DNA from: Rhizobiaceae bacterium
Lineage (GTDB): Bacteria; Pseudomonadota; Alphaproteobacteria; Rhizobiales; Rhizobiaceae
NCBI GenBank assembly: GCA_019635775.1
Contig: JAHBYU010000023.1
Coordinates: forward strand, 1-41,213
DNA length: 41,213 bases
Direction: 5' to 3'
Position numbers and translations under genes: made by a program. This document shows, piece by piece, positions 14,039-23,207 of the stretch (positions are counted from its first letter, which is position 1; every line of letters begins with the position of its first letter). The notes under the pieces are model-generated. The model saw nothing but the letters and a program-made list of their open reading frames with translations, had not been told where the DNA came from and did not search any database.

Positions 14039-14950
14039 ATGGCCCAGTCATTACCCAGCATTGTTTCCGGAGAGGGCGGCCTGTCCCGCTATCTCGAGGA
14101 GATAAGACGTTTTCCGATGCTCCAGCCGCAGGAAGAGTACATGCTCGCCAAGCGGTATAACGAGCATGGAGACACAAACGCCGCCCACAAGCTCGTCACC
14201 AGCCACCTAAGGCTCGTGGCAAAGATTGCCATGGGTTATCGCGGCTACGGCCTGCCGATCGGCGAGGTGATTTCCGAAGGCAATGTCGGCCTCATGCAGG
14301 CCGTGAAGAAATTCGAGCCGGAACGCGGGTTCCGGTTGGCGACCTACGCCATGTGGTGGATCAAGGCCTCGATCCAGGAATACATCCTGCGTTCGTGGAG
14401 CCTGGTGAAGATGGGGACGACCGCCAACCAGAAGCGGCTGTTCTTCAATCTTCGCAAGGTCAAGGGCAAGATACAGGCGCTCGACGACGGCGACCTGAAG
14501 CCCGATCAGATCGCCGAGATCGCCACCAGGCTGAACGTCTCCGAGGAGGAAGTGGTGTCGATGAACCGCCGTCTCTCCGGCGACGCTTCGCTCAACGCCC
14601 CAATCCGCGCCTCCGAAGGCGAATCCGGCGAATGGCAGGACTGGCTTGTCGACGATCACGAGAACGCCGAGGAAATCCTGGTGGAGCAGGATGAACTCGA
14701 AAATCGCCGTTCCATGCTCGCCGATGCGATGTCGGTGCTCAACGAGCGCGAGCGGCGCATCTTCGAAGCCAGGCGACTGTCCGATGAGCCGTTGACGCTT
14801 GAGGAACTGTCGACCGAGTTCGACATCAGCCGCGAGCGCGTACGCCAGATCGAGGTGCGCGCATTCGAGAAGGTGCAGGACGCCGTCAAGGCCGCCGCGA
14901 AGCGGCAGTTGCAGGCGCTGCGCACGATCGAGGCGCAGCCCGCAGCCTGA
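14039..14950 (+). CDS. rpoH: RNA polymerase heat-shock sigma factor RpoH (sigma-32)
   Basis: Encodes 303 residues, with GAGAGGAGG 8 nt upstream. Region 2 (HLRLVAKIAMGYRGYGLPIGEVISEGNVGLMQAVKKF split over about 57-91, WWIKASIQEYILRSW at 106-120), the RpoH box QKRLFFNLRKVK (131-142) and region 4 helix-turn-helix (LTLEELSTEFDISRERVRQIE) are all present. The RpoH box separates it from housekeeping RpoD. It directs transcription of chaperone and protease genes after heat or envelope stress. Rhizobia often have two rpoH copies; which one this is cannot be said. The upstream 204 bases are AT-rich near 13885-13950 and probably hold the promoter, but no clear pair of boxes was found. Confidence 0.95.
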   Translation: MAQSLPSIVSGEGGLSRYLEEIRRFPMLQPQEEYMLAKRYNEHGDTNAAHKLVTSHLRLVAKIAMGYRGYGLPIGEVISEGNVGLMQAVKKFEPERGFRLATYAMWWIKASIQEYILRSWSLVKMGTTANQKRLFFNLRKVKGKIQALDDGDLKPDQIAEIATRLNVSEEEVVSMNRRLSGDASLNAPIRASEGESGEWQDWLVDDHENAEEILVEQDELENRRSMLADAMSVLNERERRIFEARRLSDEPLTLEELSTEFDISRERVRQIEVRAFEKVQDAVKAAAKRQLQALRTIEAQPAA

Positions 14951-14973
14951 CGAGACCTGTCCGTCTGAAATGC

Positions 14974-15007
14974 AAAACCGCGCCGGGCAACCAGCGCGGT
15001 TTTTTTA
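14974..15007. terminator. Strong terminator after rpoH
   Basis: AAAACCGCGC, a 10-nt loop, then GCGCGGTTTT followed by more T. Shared by rpoH and the convergent glycosyltransferase gene, whose stop lies at 15009. Confidence 0.85.
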
Positions 15008-15008
15008 T

Positions 15009-16583
15009 TCACCACGGAACGTGGAGGATTTCCACGCGCGGCAACCCGACCGGCGTCACGCCCAGGTCGCGGGCGAGGACTCCGAAGCCTTCCGTCTCGA
15101 CGAGGTCCTTGTAGGGCTTCTCGGGAAACAGGAGGCCGGCCCTGTGCAGTGCGGCGTCGACGAGGAGCATGGTGCCGCCGACACCGTGCAAATCCACCGC
15201 CTCCAGATGACGCACATCGCTCAGCGCCAGCCGGTTAGGGGTATGGATCGGCGGCTGGTGGAGCCCGCCGATGACAGAGCGATAGTAACGGTAGTCGCGT
15301 CGCTTCCGCAGCGCTACGAAGGTGTTGAGATCGAACGTGTCGCCGCCGGGAACGAGCACGCAATTGGGCACGACAATGCGCCGGCCGGATCCGATGAGCG
15401 TATGCAAAATGTCTGGCGGGAATTTCCATACATCGATATCGATCCACAGTGCCCAGTCGTCGCTGGCGTCGATCCCCTTGGCGATCAGGTGATTGCGTAC
15501 CTTGGCAAGGCCCGTCCGCCGGCGGCGCTGCAGAGAAGGTCTGGCACGCTTTTTCCGGTCTATTCTCGTGCCTACTTCGTATTGCAGCAGCAGGATGTCT
15601 CGAAAAACGGCCCTTAACGGCTCAACCGCAGTTTTCAAGCGTTCCCAGCTCCCGTCGCGACTGTCGCCCTCGCAGAAGACGAGCTTCATCCGTTCCTTGG
15701 GATAGTCGAGCGCCTTGAGCGCCGCAAGGAACGGCTCGATATGTTCTGCCGCATCGCGAACGGGAACGAGTACCGCTACATTGCCTGCGGGAGGTGGCGG
15801 GCGACCGATCACACTGCGATCGAAGCTGCGGTCGATCTCGTCCTGCTCCAGCTGATCGCCTCGCGTCAGCAGGTAGCGGGTGAAATAGAATTTGCGCTTG
15901 AGAGCATCCCATCTCGTTTCGGACCGCTCCGGCGTCCACCAAGTACCAGCCCAGTGATGGCGCGAAAGCGTTCCGTCCGTCGTTTCCTCGGCGGTATCTG
16001 GCTCACCGTCGCGGTTGGAGGGCGTGAACAGCGTTGACGCATGGATGACGAGGCGGGACTGGTCTGGGAAGGACAATTGTGCCGACGTCATGACGGCGGG
16101 GCCGGTCGCGTCAATCACCTCCTTTGCCCTGACCAGCGTCGGCAGGTATGACCAGAGATGCATCCAGAAAGGATGCCCGGGCGGACTGGCCATCGTCCCG
16201 TTGAAGAGCAGATATGGCAGTCCACGAAACGAAGCCTGACTTTCAAAATGGCTAGACGGCTCCTTGCAAAGGACGACCCGGTCTTCCGTCATGATCGGGT
16301 CGAATGACCCGACGCACTCGCAATCGAGGTCGGCGTAGACCCCACCGAAATGATGCAGCAGGAGATAGCGGCCTGCATCGGCCCGCAGAATGCCGCTGGC
16401 GTAGCTGCAGAACGTGGGCAGAAACTCCGGGTAGTGCTGTGAAACAAAAAGCAGCAGATCCCGATCTGTCCAGAACATACGCCGCCAGCCTGGATTAAAC
16501 TCTTCCCAGCTCTCGACCCAAGGGCGAAAACGTTCAGGAATTTCAGGGGACTTCCACGTCTGGTGGAGAATATGGGGTATCAT
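15009..16583 (-). CDS. Two-domain glycosyltransferase: OCH1-like plus ANP1-like
   Basis: Encodes 524 residues from the ATG of MIPHILHQTW, the typical first residues of the OCH1/TcdA-like (Gly_transf_sug) family; the open frame to 16754 overlaps the upstream gene and is not used. Domain 1 (1-240) has HQTWK, a DXD metal site YADLD (83-87) and LFNGTMASPPGHPF. Domain 2 (about 268-524) resembles ANP1/MNN9-type transferases: VAVLVPVRDAAEHIEPFLAAL, FCEGDSRDGSW, RNHLI, WIDIDVW (DID, 382-384), a late TEGFG. It probably adds two sugars to a surface polysaccharide or glycolipid. The gene begins 25 nt after the upstream glycosyltransferase gene ends; one operon. Confidence 0.82.
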   Translation of the reverse strand: MIPHILHQTWKSPEIPERFRPWVESWEEFNPGWRRMFWTDRDLLLFVSQHYPEFLPTFCSYASGILRADAGRYLLLHHFGGVYADLDCECVGSFDPIMTEDRVVLCKEPSSHFESQASFRGLPYLLFNGTMASPPGHPFWMHLWSYLPTLVRAKEVIDATGPAVMTSAQLSFPDQSRLVIHASTLFTPSNRDGEPDTAEETTDGTLSRHHWAGTWWTPERSETRWDALKRKFYFTRYLLTRGDQLEQDEIDRSFDRSVIGRPPPPAGNVAVLVPVRDAAEHIEPFLAALKALDYPKERMKLVFCEGDSRDGSWERLKTAVEPLRAVFRDILLLQYEVGTRIDRKKRARPSLQRRRRTGLAKVRNHLIAKGIDASDDWALWIDIDVWKFPPDILHTLIGSGRRIVVPNCVLVPGGDTFDLNTFVALRKRRDYRYYRSVIGGLHQPPIHTPNRLALSDVRHLEAVDLHGVGGTMLLVDAALHRAGLLFPEKPYKDLVETEGFGVLARDLGVTPVGLPRVEILHVPW

Positions 16584-16608
16584 GCGCGCCTCGCCGATTG
16601 CTGGCCGT

Positions 16609-18735
16609 TCACGCCGCACAAACACATACCGTTCCGTCGAGCCCGGCCCGCACCGCTGCCTGGATGACATCGGGTCCGTAAACGCGCATAACCTTCTCGA
16701 AGGCGCGCGCGCGTTGCCGCGAGAGCCGTTCCGGTTCCCGGCAAAGCGAGACAACGCTGGCGGCGAGCGCCTCGTCGGTTTCCGCGATCAGTATATCAAC
16801 GCCATCAATGAAGTCGTGCCCCTCGGCCGCCAGAGCCGTCGCGACGACGGGAACGCCCCAGGCCATCGCCTCGGGGATCTTGATCCTGGTGCCGCCGCCT
16901 GCATCAAGCGGCATCACGCTGACATGCGCAGCGCCGAGAACGGAATGCATATCCGCAGGGTCTGGCAGGATATCAACGCCGGGCTCGTTGCCCAGGCTTA
17001 CAACTGCGGGATCGGGACTGCGGCCAGCCAGAACCAGTCGTGCCAAGGGGAAAGCCTTTTTGACAAGCGGAAGTATCTGCAGAGCCAGCCTCCTTGCCGC
17101 GGCAACATTCGGCGGGTAGCCGAGGTGGCCCGCAAAAAGGATGACGGGCCATCCCTTAGCCTTGCCCGGCTGAGACGGCAGACTGGTGGGCACCGTCTCG
17201 AAGCGGGGGATCCCGTTGGGGACCACGTGGATGGGTACGGATGTCCCGATCAAATGGCGCGCCCTCTCCCGATCCACCTCGGAACAGACCCATATCTGGT
17301 CGACCATTTCAGCTGCACGGCGCTCGATCACCTGGACGCCCCTTTTGTTCAGCCAAGCCGTCCCGATACCCGATCGTACGCTGATCCTGTCTACAAGGTC
17401 GGATTCGACATTATGCATGTCGAGCACAAGCCTTGGGACGAGCAGCCGCAAATGCGGAATGAGCGCGAACAGGGGAATTCCTTCCACTATGACCGTGTCC
17501 GGGTGAAAGTCCTCTATAATTTCCTTCAACCTGGAAAGCATGGTCTGTGAGATGCGCGCTTCCACGCTCGTTCGCCGGTGCCTGACTGCATGACCCGGTT
17601 CGTCGTCAGGGCGAGATAGCGCCTCCAACCTGATCTGGTTGCCAGACGACGCGGGACCAGCCAGCGGATGAATCGAAACCAGACAAACCTCGCCCAACCC
17701 GCTCGCGGCGACAGCATTCTGCCAGTTTCGAAGGTCGCCCCCCGAGACAGGGGGACAGGCAGGGTCGACCGTCAGCACCATGATCCTGCTGGAGGCGAAA
17801 GGGCTGCCCCGACTCTTGTCTGCGCTACCCTCCTGTAACCGCCTCGCCATGCCAGCCCAAACCCTGACTCGGTACTGCATGGCCTTGAAAGCCGTCTGCA
17901 CATCGGCGCCGTTCGACAGGGCGACTTCGATCATGTCCGCAGCCTCGGCGTAACGTTGGCGACGGATGAGATGACGCGCGATCCTCAGCGCTATGAACGC
18001 CTTGCGCCTGCGCAGGTTGTGCTGCCCGATGCCGAACGCACCCAGTCTGTCAATCTCCCGGGCAATGTCGAAGAAGACCTTGCGCGGATTGCTGACGAAG
18101 CGGCGCGCCATGCGAGTCTCGTCAAGATTGTAGACCAGCACAGGCTGCGCGACGGTCACGACCGAGCAGCGCGAAAGAACGGCGGCCCAGTAGATCGTAT
18201 CTTCATCAAGGCTGATGCTTTCGGGAAAGCGGATGTCTTGGGTCACGCCTGCTTCGACGAGGGCACTGCCTACCGTGATGGACCGCAGTTCGTTAGCGAG
18301 GTACCTGCGCGCGTTCCCAGCGCGATCCGTACCATAAATGCCGGGAAGCTTGAGCTTGTCGGCCTTGCTTCCTCGATGGATCGAGCCACCGACCGCAAGT
18401 CCCGCACCGGGAGTACGGTCCAGCGCGTCGTTAAGCAGTGTGATACCACCCGGCATAACCTCATCGTCTGCATCCAGAAAGAATATGCGATCTGCGGACG
18501 CCCCTGAAAGTCCGGCGTTTCTCGTCGCCCCGGCATTGCCGAATCCGACATGCTTCACGACCAGCGGAAGTGCCGCGCCTTCAGCCGCCTTCCTCGCAAC
18601 CTCGACGGTCTCGTCTTCCGATCCGTCGTCGACCAGCAATATTTCATGGATAATCGCCCTGTCCGCGACGAGGCTCGACAAGGTCTTGCTGATGGTTGTG
18701 GAGGCATTCCTGGCCGGAATGATTACTGAAATCAT
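16609..18735 (-). CDS. Two-domain glycosyltransferase: GT2 plus GT4
   Basis: Encodes 708 residues. Domain 1 (1-250) is a GT-A family 2 transferase: ISVIIPARNAS, EILLVDDGSEDET, FGNAGATRNAGL and FFLDADDE (DAD, 88-90). Residues 250-320 are a helical linker. Domain 2 (about 325-700) is a GT-B family 4 transferase: LDMHNVESDL, VIPVVPNGIP-type loop (VHVVPNGIP), ILFAGHLGYPPNVAAAR, and donor-site GGGTRIKIPEAMAWGVPVVATALAAEG. It makes sequential glycosidic bonds in a surface glycan from nucleotide sugars, presumably at the cytoplasmic side. First gene of the pair; the promoter must lie in 18736-18864. Confidence 0.87.
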   Translation of the reverse strand: MISVIIPARNASTTISKTLSSLVADRAIIHEILLVDDGSEDETVEVARKAAEGAALPLVVKHVGFGNAGATRNAGLSGASADRIFFLDADDEVMPGGITLLNDALDRTPGAGLAVGGSIHRGSKADKLKLPGIYGTDRAGNARRYLANELRSITVGSALVEAGVTQDIRFPESISLDEDTIYWAAVLSRCSVVTVAQPVLVYNLDETRMARRFVSNPRKVFFDIAREIDRLGAFGIGQHNLRRRKAFIALRIARHLIRRQRYAEAADMIEVALSNGADVQTAFKAMQYRVRVWAGMARRLQEGSADKSRGSPFASSRIMVLTVDPACPPVSGGDLRNWQNAVAASGLGEVCLVSIHPLAGPASSGNQIRLEALSRPDDEPGHAVRHRRTSVEARISQTMLSRLKEIIEDFHPDTVIVEGIPLFALIPHLRLLVPRLVLDMHNVESDLVDRISVRSGIGTAWLNKRGVQVIERRAAEMVDQIWVCSEVDRERARHLIGTSVPIHVVPNGIPRFETVPTSLPSQPGKAKGWPVILFAGHLGYPPNVAAARRLALQILPLVKKAFPLARLVLAGRSPDPAVVSLGNEPGVDILPDPADMHSVLGAAHVSVMPLDAGGGTRIKIPEAMAWGVPVVATALAAEGHDFIDGVDILIAETDEALAASVVSLCREPERLSRQRARAFEKVMRVYGPDVIQAAVRAGLDGTVCVCAA

Positions 18736-18864
18736 TGCACTTCAGACGATGAGGAGCTTCGCAGCCGGTACAGGATACAATCCACAGTCAAAGGTATACA
18801 GCTTTTTTCATATGACAGGTTGCAGCAGCGGGCGCGATAGCTTCCGCTACGACCGCCAACGGGA

Positions 18865-19227
18865 TCAGACTTTGGGTGCCAGCTTCTCGGCGATCACTTC
18901 AAGGCGTTCCGCTAGGCCGCCTAACGCGCCGGTCAACGCCGCGTCGTTCTTGTCGGCCTTCGTCAACGCCTCATCGCGCGTCTTGCGCAGGGTCGCAACC
19001 TCGCTCTCCATGCCCATCAGGCGCTTCTGAACCTCGGAGAGTTCGTCCATCACCATGATGCCCGCCATGACGGTCAGGCGCTGGTCGCCGATTTCCCCGA
19101 ACGAGTCCTTCAGGTGCGACACATACCTGTCGAAGCGTTGGGCGAGGCCGATCAGATGCTCTTCCTGACCCTCGTCGCACGCCATGCGATAGGCCTTGCC
19201 GTCTATCGTTACAGTTACCTGCGCCAT
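18865..19227 (-). CDS. zapA: Cell-division protein ZapA
   Basis: Encodes 120 residues. MAQVTVTIDGKAYRMACDEGQEEHLIGLAQRFD is the ZapA N-terminal dimer domain, followed by a long coiled coil (DELSEVQKRLMGMESEVATLRKTRDEAL). ZapA cross-links FtsZ protofilaments at the division ring. It follows the DUF4164 gene by 3 nt, the standard rhizobial order downstream of a divergent tkt. Unlike many relatives, no 5-formyl-THF cyclo-ligase gene follows; a glycosyltransferase pair does. Confidence 0.92.
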   Translation of the reverse strand: MAQVTVTIDGKAYRMACDEGQEEHLIGLAQRFDRYVSHLKDSFGEIGDQRLTVMAGIMVMDELSEVQKRLMGMESEVATLRKTRDEALTKADKNDAALTGALGGLAERLEVIAEKLAPKV

Positions 19228-19230
19228 CGC

Positions 19231-19503
19231 CTACCTGTCCAGAACCGCGCGAATGGTCTCCATGGCCGTCACCAGCCTTCGCGAGACCTCCTTGTTGGCG
19301 TCCTCCAGCCGTTCGCCCTTCGCTTCGGAATTGTCGAGTTCCTGGGCAAGGCGCGACCGGTCCGCGTTGAGTCGCTGGACCTCGGCCTCAACTTCCGAAT
19401 AGTCCTGCTCGTGCTCGAGTCGGGCGGCAACGGACGCCTCGAGCGCGTCCATGGCCTTGCCCAGCCGCGCAAGCACTTCCTTCAATGTAGCTTCCCCGGT
19501 CAT
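19231..19503 (-). CDS. DUF4164 coiled-coil protein
   Basis: Encodes 90 residues. The start is set at the ATG with CGGGAG just upstream; GTG/ATG at 19530/19527 would add eight or nine residues without a good ribosome site. Almost all is a coiled coil (LKEVLARLGKAMDALEASVAARLEHE, YSEVEAEVQRLNADRSRLAQELDNSEAKGERLEDANKEVSRRL). DUF4164 proteins are found beside zapA in Rhizobiales and behave like ZapB by architecture, so a role in FtsZ-ring assembly is inferred. Operon with zapA. Confidence 0.85.
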   Translation of the reverse strand: MTGEATLKEVLARLGKAMDALEASVAARLEHEQDYSEVEAEVQRLNADRSRLAQELDNSEAKGERLEDANKEVSRRLVTAMETIRAVLDR

Positions 19504-19678
19504 GGCTCCCGTGTCCGACCCGCCCATCACCGAATCGTTCGCTTTCAGAACGATTTATATGGGAAACATTAGGCTTCGTGTGAATTAGCCGTCAACAAAG
19601 CTCTGAGCGCTGTCCCCCGCAAAGCTGGCATGCAAGTTCCAGGTCTTCCGAGCCTGAAGCACCCGAGGCTGTTGGTAT

Positions 19679-19726
19679 CGGTTCGGACCTGCCTTTTATT
19701 GACTCCCGAACCGTGCCTGATATGTG
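19679..19726 (+). promoter_or_regulatory. Candidate tkt promoter with overlapping inverted repeat
   Basis: TTGACT (19699-19704), a 16-nt spacer and TATGTG (19721-19726) lie about 40 nt before the tkt ATG. The 8-bp inverted repeat CGGTTCGG (19679-19686) and CCGAACCG (19706-19713) brackets the -35 box, a good position for a regulator. No binding evidence. Confidence 0.45.
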
Positions 19727-19767
19727 TCGCGGCGATTTCCAAGATACAGCCCCCTAACGGAGGAACC

Positions 19768-21816
19768 ATGGCTTCGCGCGAACAGCATGACCGGATGGCG
19801 AACGCCATACGCTTCCTTTCCATGGATGCCATCGAGAAGGCGAACTCGGGCCACCCCGGACTTCCGATGGGATGCGCCGACATCGCGACCGTGCTTTTCA
19901 CGAAATACATGAAGTTCGATCCGACGAATCCGAAATGGCCAGACCGCGACCGCTTCGTGCTTTCGGCCGGCCACGGCTCGATGCTTCTCTATTCCTGCCT
20001 CTACCTGACCGGCTACGAAGATATGACGATCGAGCAGATCGAGCGTTTCCGCCAGCTTGGCTCGAAGACAGCCGGCCATCCCGAATACGGTTTTGCAAGC
20101 GGTATAGAGACGACGACGGGGCCCCTTGGCCAGGGCATCGCCAACGGCGTTGGCATGGCGCTTGCCGAGCGCGTCATGAACGCACAGTTCGGTGACGACC
20201 TTGTCGACCATCATACCTATGTCCTGTGCGGCGATGGCTGCCTGATGGAAGGGATAAGCCAGGAGGCCATCGCCCTTGCAGGCCGCCTCAAGCTGAACAG
20301 GCTGATCCTGTTCTGGGACAACAACAACATCTCGATCGACGGCCCCGTCTCGCTGGCCGACATCACCGACCAGGTGGAACGCGTGAAGGCTTCCGGCTGG
20401 AACGCCTTCCATATCGACGGCCACGACCCCGACGCCATCGCCAAGGCCATCGAAACCGCCCACAAGTCCGACAAGCCCACGCTGATCGCCGCCAAAACGA
20501 CGATCGGCTTCGGCGCCCCGACCAAGGCCGGCACGAAGGCGGTCCATGGGTCCCCGCTTGGCAAGGAAGAGATCGCCGGTGCGCGCAAGGCGCTGAACTG
20601 GGAATGGCCGCCCTTCGTCGTCCCGGAGGAGATTCTCAAGCCCTGGCGCGAGGCCGGCGCGCGCGGATCGGCTCCGCGAGCGGAGTGGGAAAAGCGCCTC
20701 GCCGCCGCGGGCGAGCGTGGCAAGGAGTTCAGCCGACGCATGGCCGGCGAAATGCATGCCGGCTTTGACGAGGCAATTGCGGCCTACAAGCAGAAGCTCG
20801 CCGTCGACAGGCCGAAGGTCGCAACCCGCAAGTCCTCCGAGATGGCGCTTGAGGTGATCAACGGGACATTGCCCGAAACCATCGGCGGTTCGGCCGACCT
20901 GACGCCATCCAACAACACCAAGACCAGCCAGACGCTGGAACTGTCGGCCGAGAATTACGGCAACCGCTATGTCCACTACGGCATTCGCGAACACGCCATG
21001 GCGGCCGCGATCAACGGCATCACGCTGCATGGCGGTCTGATCGCCTATGGGGGCACGTTCTTCTGCTTCACGGATTATGCGCGACCGGCCATGCGGCTTG
21101 CCTCGCTGATGGGCATCCGTTCCCTGTTCGTCATGACCCATGATTCCATCGGGCTAGGTGAAGATGGGCCGACCCACCAGCCAGTCGAGCATCTTGCCGC
21201 GATGCGCGCCATCCCCAATCACCTTGTCTTCCGGCCCGCCGATGCGATGGAAACCGCCGAATGCTGGCAGGCTGCCATTCACTCGACCAAGGCGCCGTCG
21301 ACACTTGTGCTCACGCGCCAGAACCTGCGTGCGGTTCGCACCGACTATGTCGCCGAAAACCTTTCGGCGAAGGGAGCCTACGAACTTGCCGGCGCCGATG
21401 GCGAAGCGAAGATCACCATCTTTGCCAGTGGCTCCGAGGTCGAGATAGCGCTGGACGCCCGCGATATGCTGCAGAAGGACGGAATGCCCACGCGTGTCGT
21501 CTCCGTGCCTTGCTTCGAACTCTTCGAGCAGCAGGACAAGGCCTACCGAGAAAAGGTGCTGGGCACTGCTCCCGTGAAGATCGCCGTCGAGGCGGCGCTG
21601 CGTATGGGCTGGGACCGTTTCGTCGGATCGGACGGAGCCTTTGTCGGCATGACCGGGTTCGGCGCGAGCGCTCCTGCTGAAGAACTCTACAAATATTTCG
21701 GCATCACGGCGGAAGCAGTCGCCAAGCTTGCTGGCGAACGGGTCAGGAACGGCGTCCCGAAGGGCGAGGATGCCCGCGCAATACCGGACAATGAGCCGGC
21801 GCGTCCTCATCCCTGA
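19768..21816 (+). CDS. tkt: Transketolase
   Basis: Encodes 682 residues from the ATG 3 nt after GGAGGA; the frame is open to 19630 but that part is not protein-like. It transfers two-carbon ketol units between sugar phosphates with thiamine diphosphate. Visible are [44 protein letters not shown], and the ThDP motif [13 protein letters not shown]...[14 protein letters not shown], then the pyrimidine domain ([30 protein letters not shown]) and the C-terminal domain. Divergent from the DUF4164-zapA pair and leading a glycolytic cluster with gap, pgk and fba; in rhizobia this serves the Calvin/pentose-phosphate side and gluconeogenesis. Confidence 0.96.
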   Translation: MASREQHDRMANAIRFLSMDAIEKANSGHPGLPMGCADIATVLFTKYMKFDPTNPKWPDRDRFVLSAGHGSMLLYSCLYLTGYEDMTIEQIERFRQLGSKTAGHPEYGFASGIETTTGPLGQGIANGVGMALAERVMNAQFGDDLVDHHTYVLCGDGCLMEGISQEAIALAGRLKLNRLILFWDNNNISIDGPVSLADITDQVERVKASGWNAFHIDGHDPDAIAKAIETAHKSDKPTLIAAKTTIGFGAPTKAGTKAVHGSPLGKEEIAGARKALNWEWPPFVVPEEILKPWREAGARGSAPRAEWEKRLAAAGERGKEFSRRMAGEMHAGFDEAIAAYKQKLAVDRPKVATRKSSEMALEVINGTLPETIGGSADLTPSNNTKTSQTLELSAENYGNRYVHYGIREHAMAAAINGITLHGGLIAYGGTFFCFTDYARPAMRLASLMGIRSLFVMTHDSIGLGEDGPTHQPVEHLAAMRAIPNHLVFRPADAMETAECWQAAIHSTKAPSTLVLTRQNLRAVRTDYVAENLSAKGAYELAGADGEAKITIFASGSEVEIALDARDMLQKDGMPTRVVSVPCFELFEQQDKAYREKVLGTAPVKIAVEAALRMGWDRFVGSDGAFVGMTGFGASAPAEELYKYFGITAEAVAKLAGERVRNGVPKGEDARAIPDNEPARPHP

Positions 21817-21843
21817 GGCATTTCGCAAACGCCATGACACTCT

Positions 21844-21875
21844 TTGGCCAGACAGCTGTCTGGCCAATTTTGTTA
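21844..21875 (+). terminator. 24-bp perfect palindrome with T-rich tail after tkt
   Basis: Arms TTGGCCAGACAG and CTGTCTGGCCAA (21844-21867) are perfectly complementary with no spacer, followed by TTTTGTT. As RNA this is a 10-bp stem with an AGCT loop, a terminator for tkt. As DNA it is also a symmetric site that a dimer could bind between tkt and gap. Confidence 0.7.
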
Positions 21876-21973
21876 AAGGCTAATCGATTTAATTTCTATT
21901 CAGCACTGTCTGGATTCTTTCTCCGTTCACCGCTATGAAGCTGCAAACCTTCCAAGCGCCGCAGGAGAATGAC

Positions 21974-22984
21974 ATGGCTGTCAGAGTTGCAATCAATGGA
22001 TTTGGCCGCATCGGCCGCAACATTGTGCGGGCGATCTACGAATCCGGGCGCACGGATATCGATGTCGTTGCCGTCAACGATCTCGGCCCCGTCGAGACGA
22101 ACGCCCACCTGCTTCGTTTCGACAGCGTGCACGGCAAGTTCCCGCGCGAGGTAACGGTCGACGGCGACACGATCTCGACCGGCAAGGACAGCTTCAAGGT
22201 CTTGGCGATCAAGGATCCGGCGCAGCTCCCCTGGAAGGAACTCGACATCGACATCGCGATGGAGTGCACCGGCATCTTCACCGCGCGCGACAAGGCCGCC
22301 GCCCATCTGACAGCCGGAGCCAAGCGCGTGATCGTGTCGGCTCCTTCTGACGGCGCAGACCTGACCGTGGTCTACGGCGTGAACCACGACAAGCTCTCGA
22401 AGGACCACATCGTCATCTCCAACGCTTCCTGCACGACCAACTGCCTGGCGCCGCTCGCGGCCGTCCTGCACCAGGCGGTCGGCATCGAGAAGGGCATGAT
22501 GACGACCATCCATTCCTACACCGGCGACCAGCCGACGCTCGATACGATGCACAAGGACCTCTATCGCGCCCGCGCCGCAGCGCTGTCGCAGATCCCGACC
22601 TCGACCGGTGCGGCAAAGGCCATCGGCCTCGTCATCCCCGAACTCAAGGGCAAGCTCGACGGCATCTCGATCCGCGTTCCGACCCCGAACGTCTCGGTCG
22701 TCGACTTCAAGTTCATCGCGAAGAAGAACACGACCGTCGAGGAGATCAACAACGCGATCATCGCGGCCTCCAACGGCAAGCTGAAGGGCGTGCTCGCGGT
22801 TACCGCGCACCCCAACGTGTCGATCGACTTCAACCATGACCCGCATTCTTCGACCCTGGCGCTCGACCAGACCAAGGTGATGGAAGACAACTTCGTTTCG
22901 GTGCTGTCGTGGTACGACAACGAATGGGGCTTCTCCAACCGCATGGCCGACACGGCAGTGGCCTTCGCCAAGACGATCGGCTGA
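21974..22984 (+). CDS. gap: Glyceraldehyde-3-phosphate dehydrogenase
   Basis: Encodes 336 residues, with CAGGAGAA before the ATG. It oxidises glyceraldehyde-3-phosphate to 1,3-bisphosphoglycerate, reversibly. The Rossmann start [22 protein letters not shown] (Asn35-Asp36, typical of NAD use), active-site SCTTNC (152-157, Cys153), His180 in [19 protein letters not shown], and [12 protein letters not shown] near the C-terminus are intact. Between tkt and pgk, with its own terminator; likely separately transcribed because tkt has a terminator 100 nt upstream. Confidence 0.97.
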   Translation: MAVRVAINGFGRIGRNIVRAIYESGRTDIDVVAVNDLGPVETNAHLLRFDSVHGKFPREVTVDGDTISTGKDSFKVLAIKDPAQLPWKELDIDIAMECTGIFTARDKAAAHLTAGAKRVIVSAPSDGADLTVVYGVNHDKLSKDHIVISNASCTTNCLAPLAAVLHQAVGIEKGMMTTIHSYTGDQPTLDTMHKDLYRARAAALSQIPTSTGAAKAIGLVIPELKGKLDGISIRVPTPNVSVVDFKFIAKKNTTVEEINNAIIAASNGKLKGVLAVTAHPNVSIDFNHDPHSSTLALDQTKVMEDNFVSVLSWYDNEWGFSNRMADTAVAFAKTIG

Positions 22985-23041
22985 ACGGACGCCGGCGTTA
23001 TTCCCCAGGCGACTGAGGCAAATCGTCCGAGACTGTTACAG

Positions 23042-23070
23042 ACGCCCGGCTTGCCCGGGCGTTTTCTTTT
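23042..23070 (+). terminator. Terminator after gap
   Basis: ACGCCCGG-CTTGC-CCGGGCGT followed by TTTCTTTT, an 8-bp GC-rich stem with U-rich tail, 57 nt after the gap stop. Confidence 0.85.
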
Positions 23071-23207
23071 ACTCGCTCCCGCGCCGCTGGAGGCTAAACG
23101 CTTCTACTATTCCTGAGACCGGCCCCCCCAAAACGGGAGCTCTGGCGATACTTGCATCCGCGCGGCTTGCCGCTAATGTCGCGCCAAATCTCCTGAAGGA
23201 ACCCGTC

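Noticed and set aside
16582-17550. 322-codon plus-strand frame opposite the glycosyltransferases
   Set aside because: Shadow frame; the opposite strand has clear glycosyltransferase motifs.
18736-18864. 6S RNA gene expected downstream of zapA
   Set aside because: Only 129 bases are free and I see no long closing stem with a central bubble.
19696-21141. 481-codon minus-strand frame opposite tkt
   Set aside because: Antisense shadow of transketolase; no motifs and no start signal.
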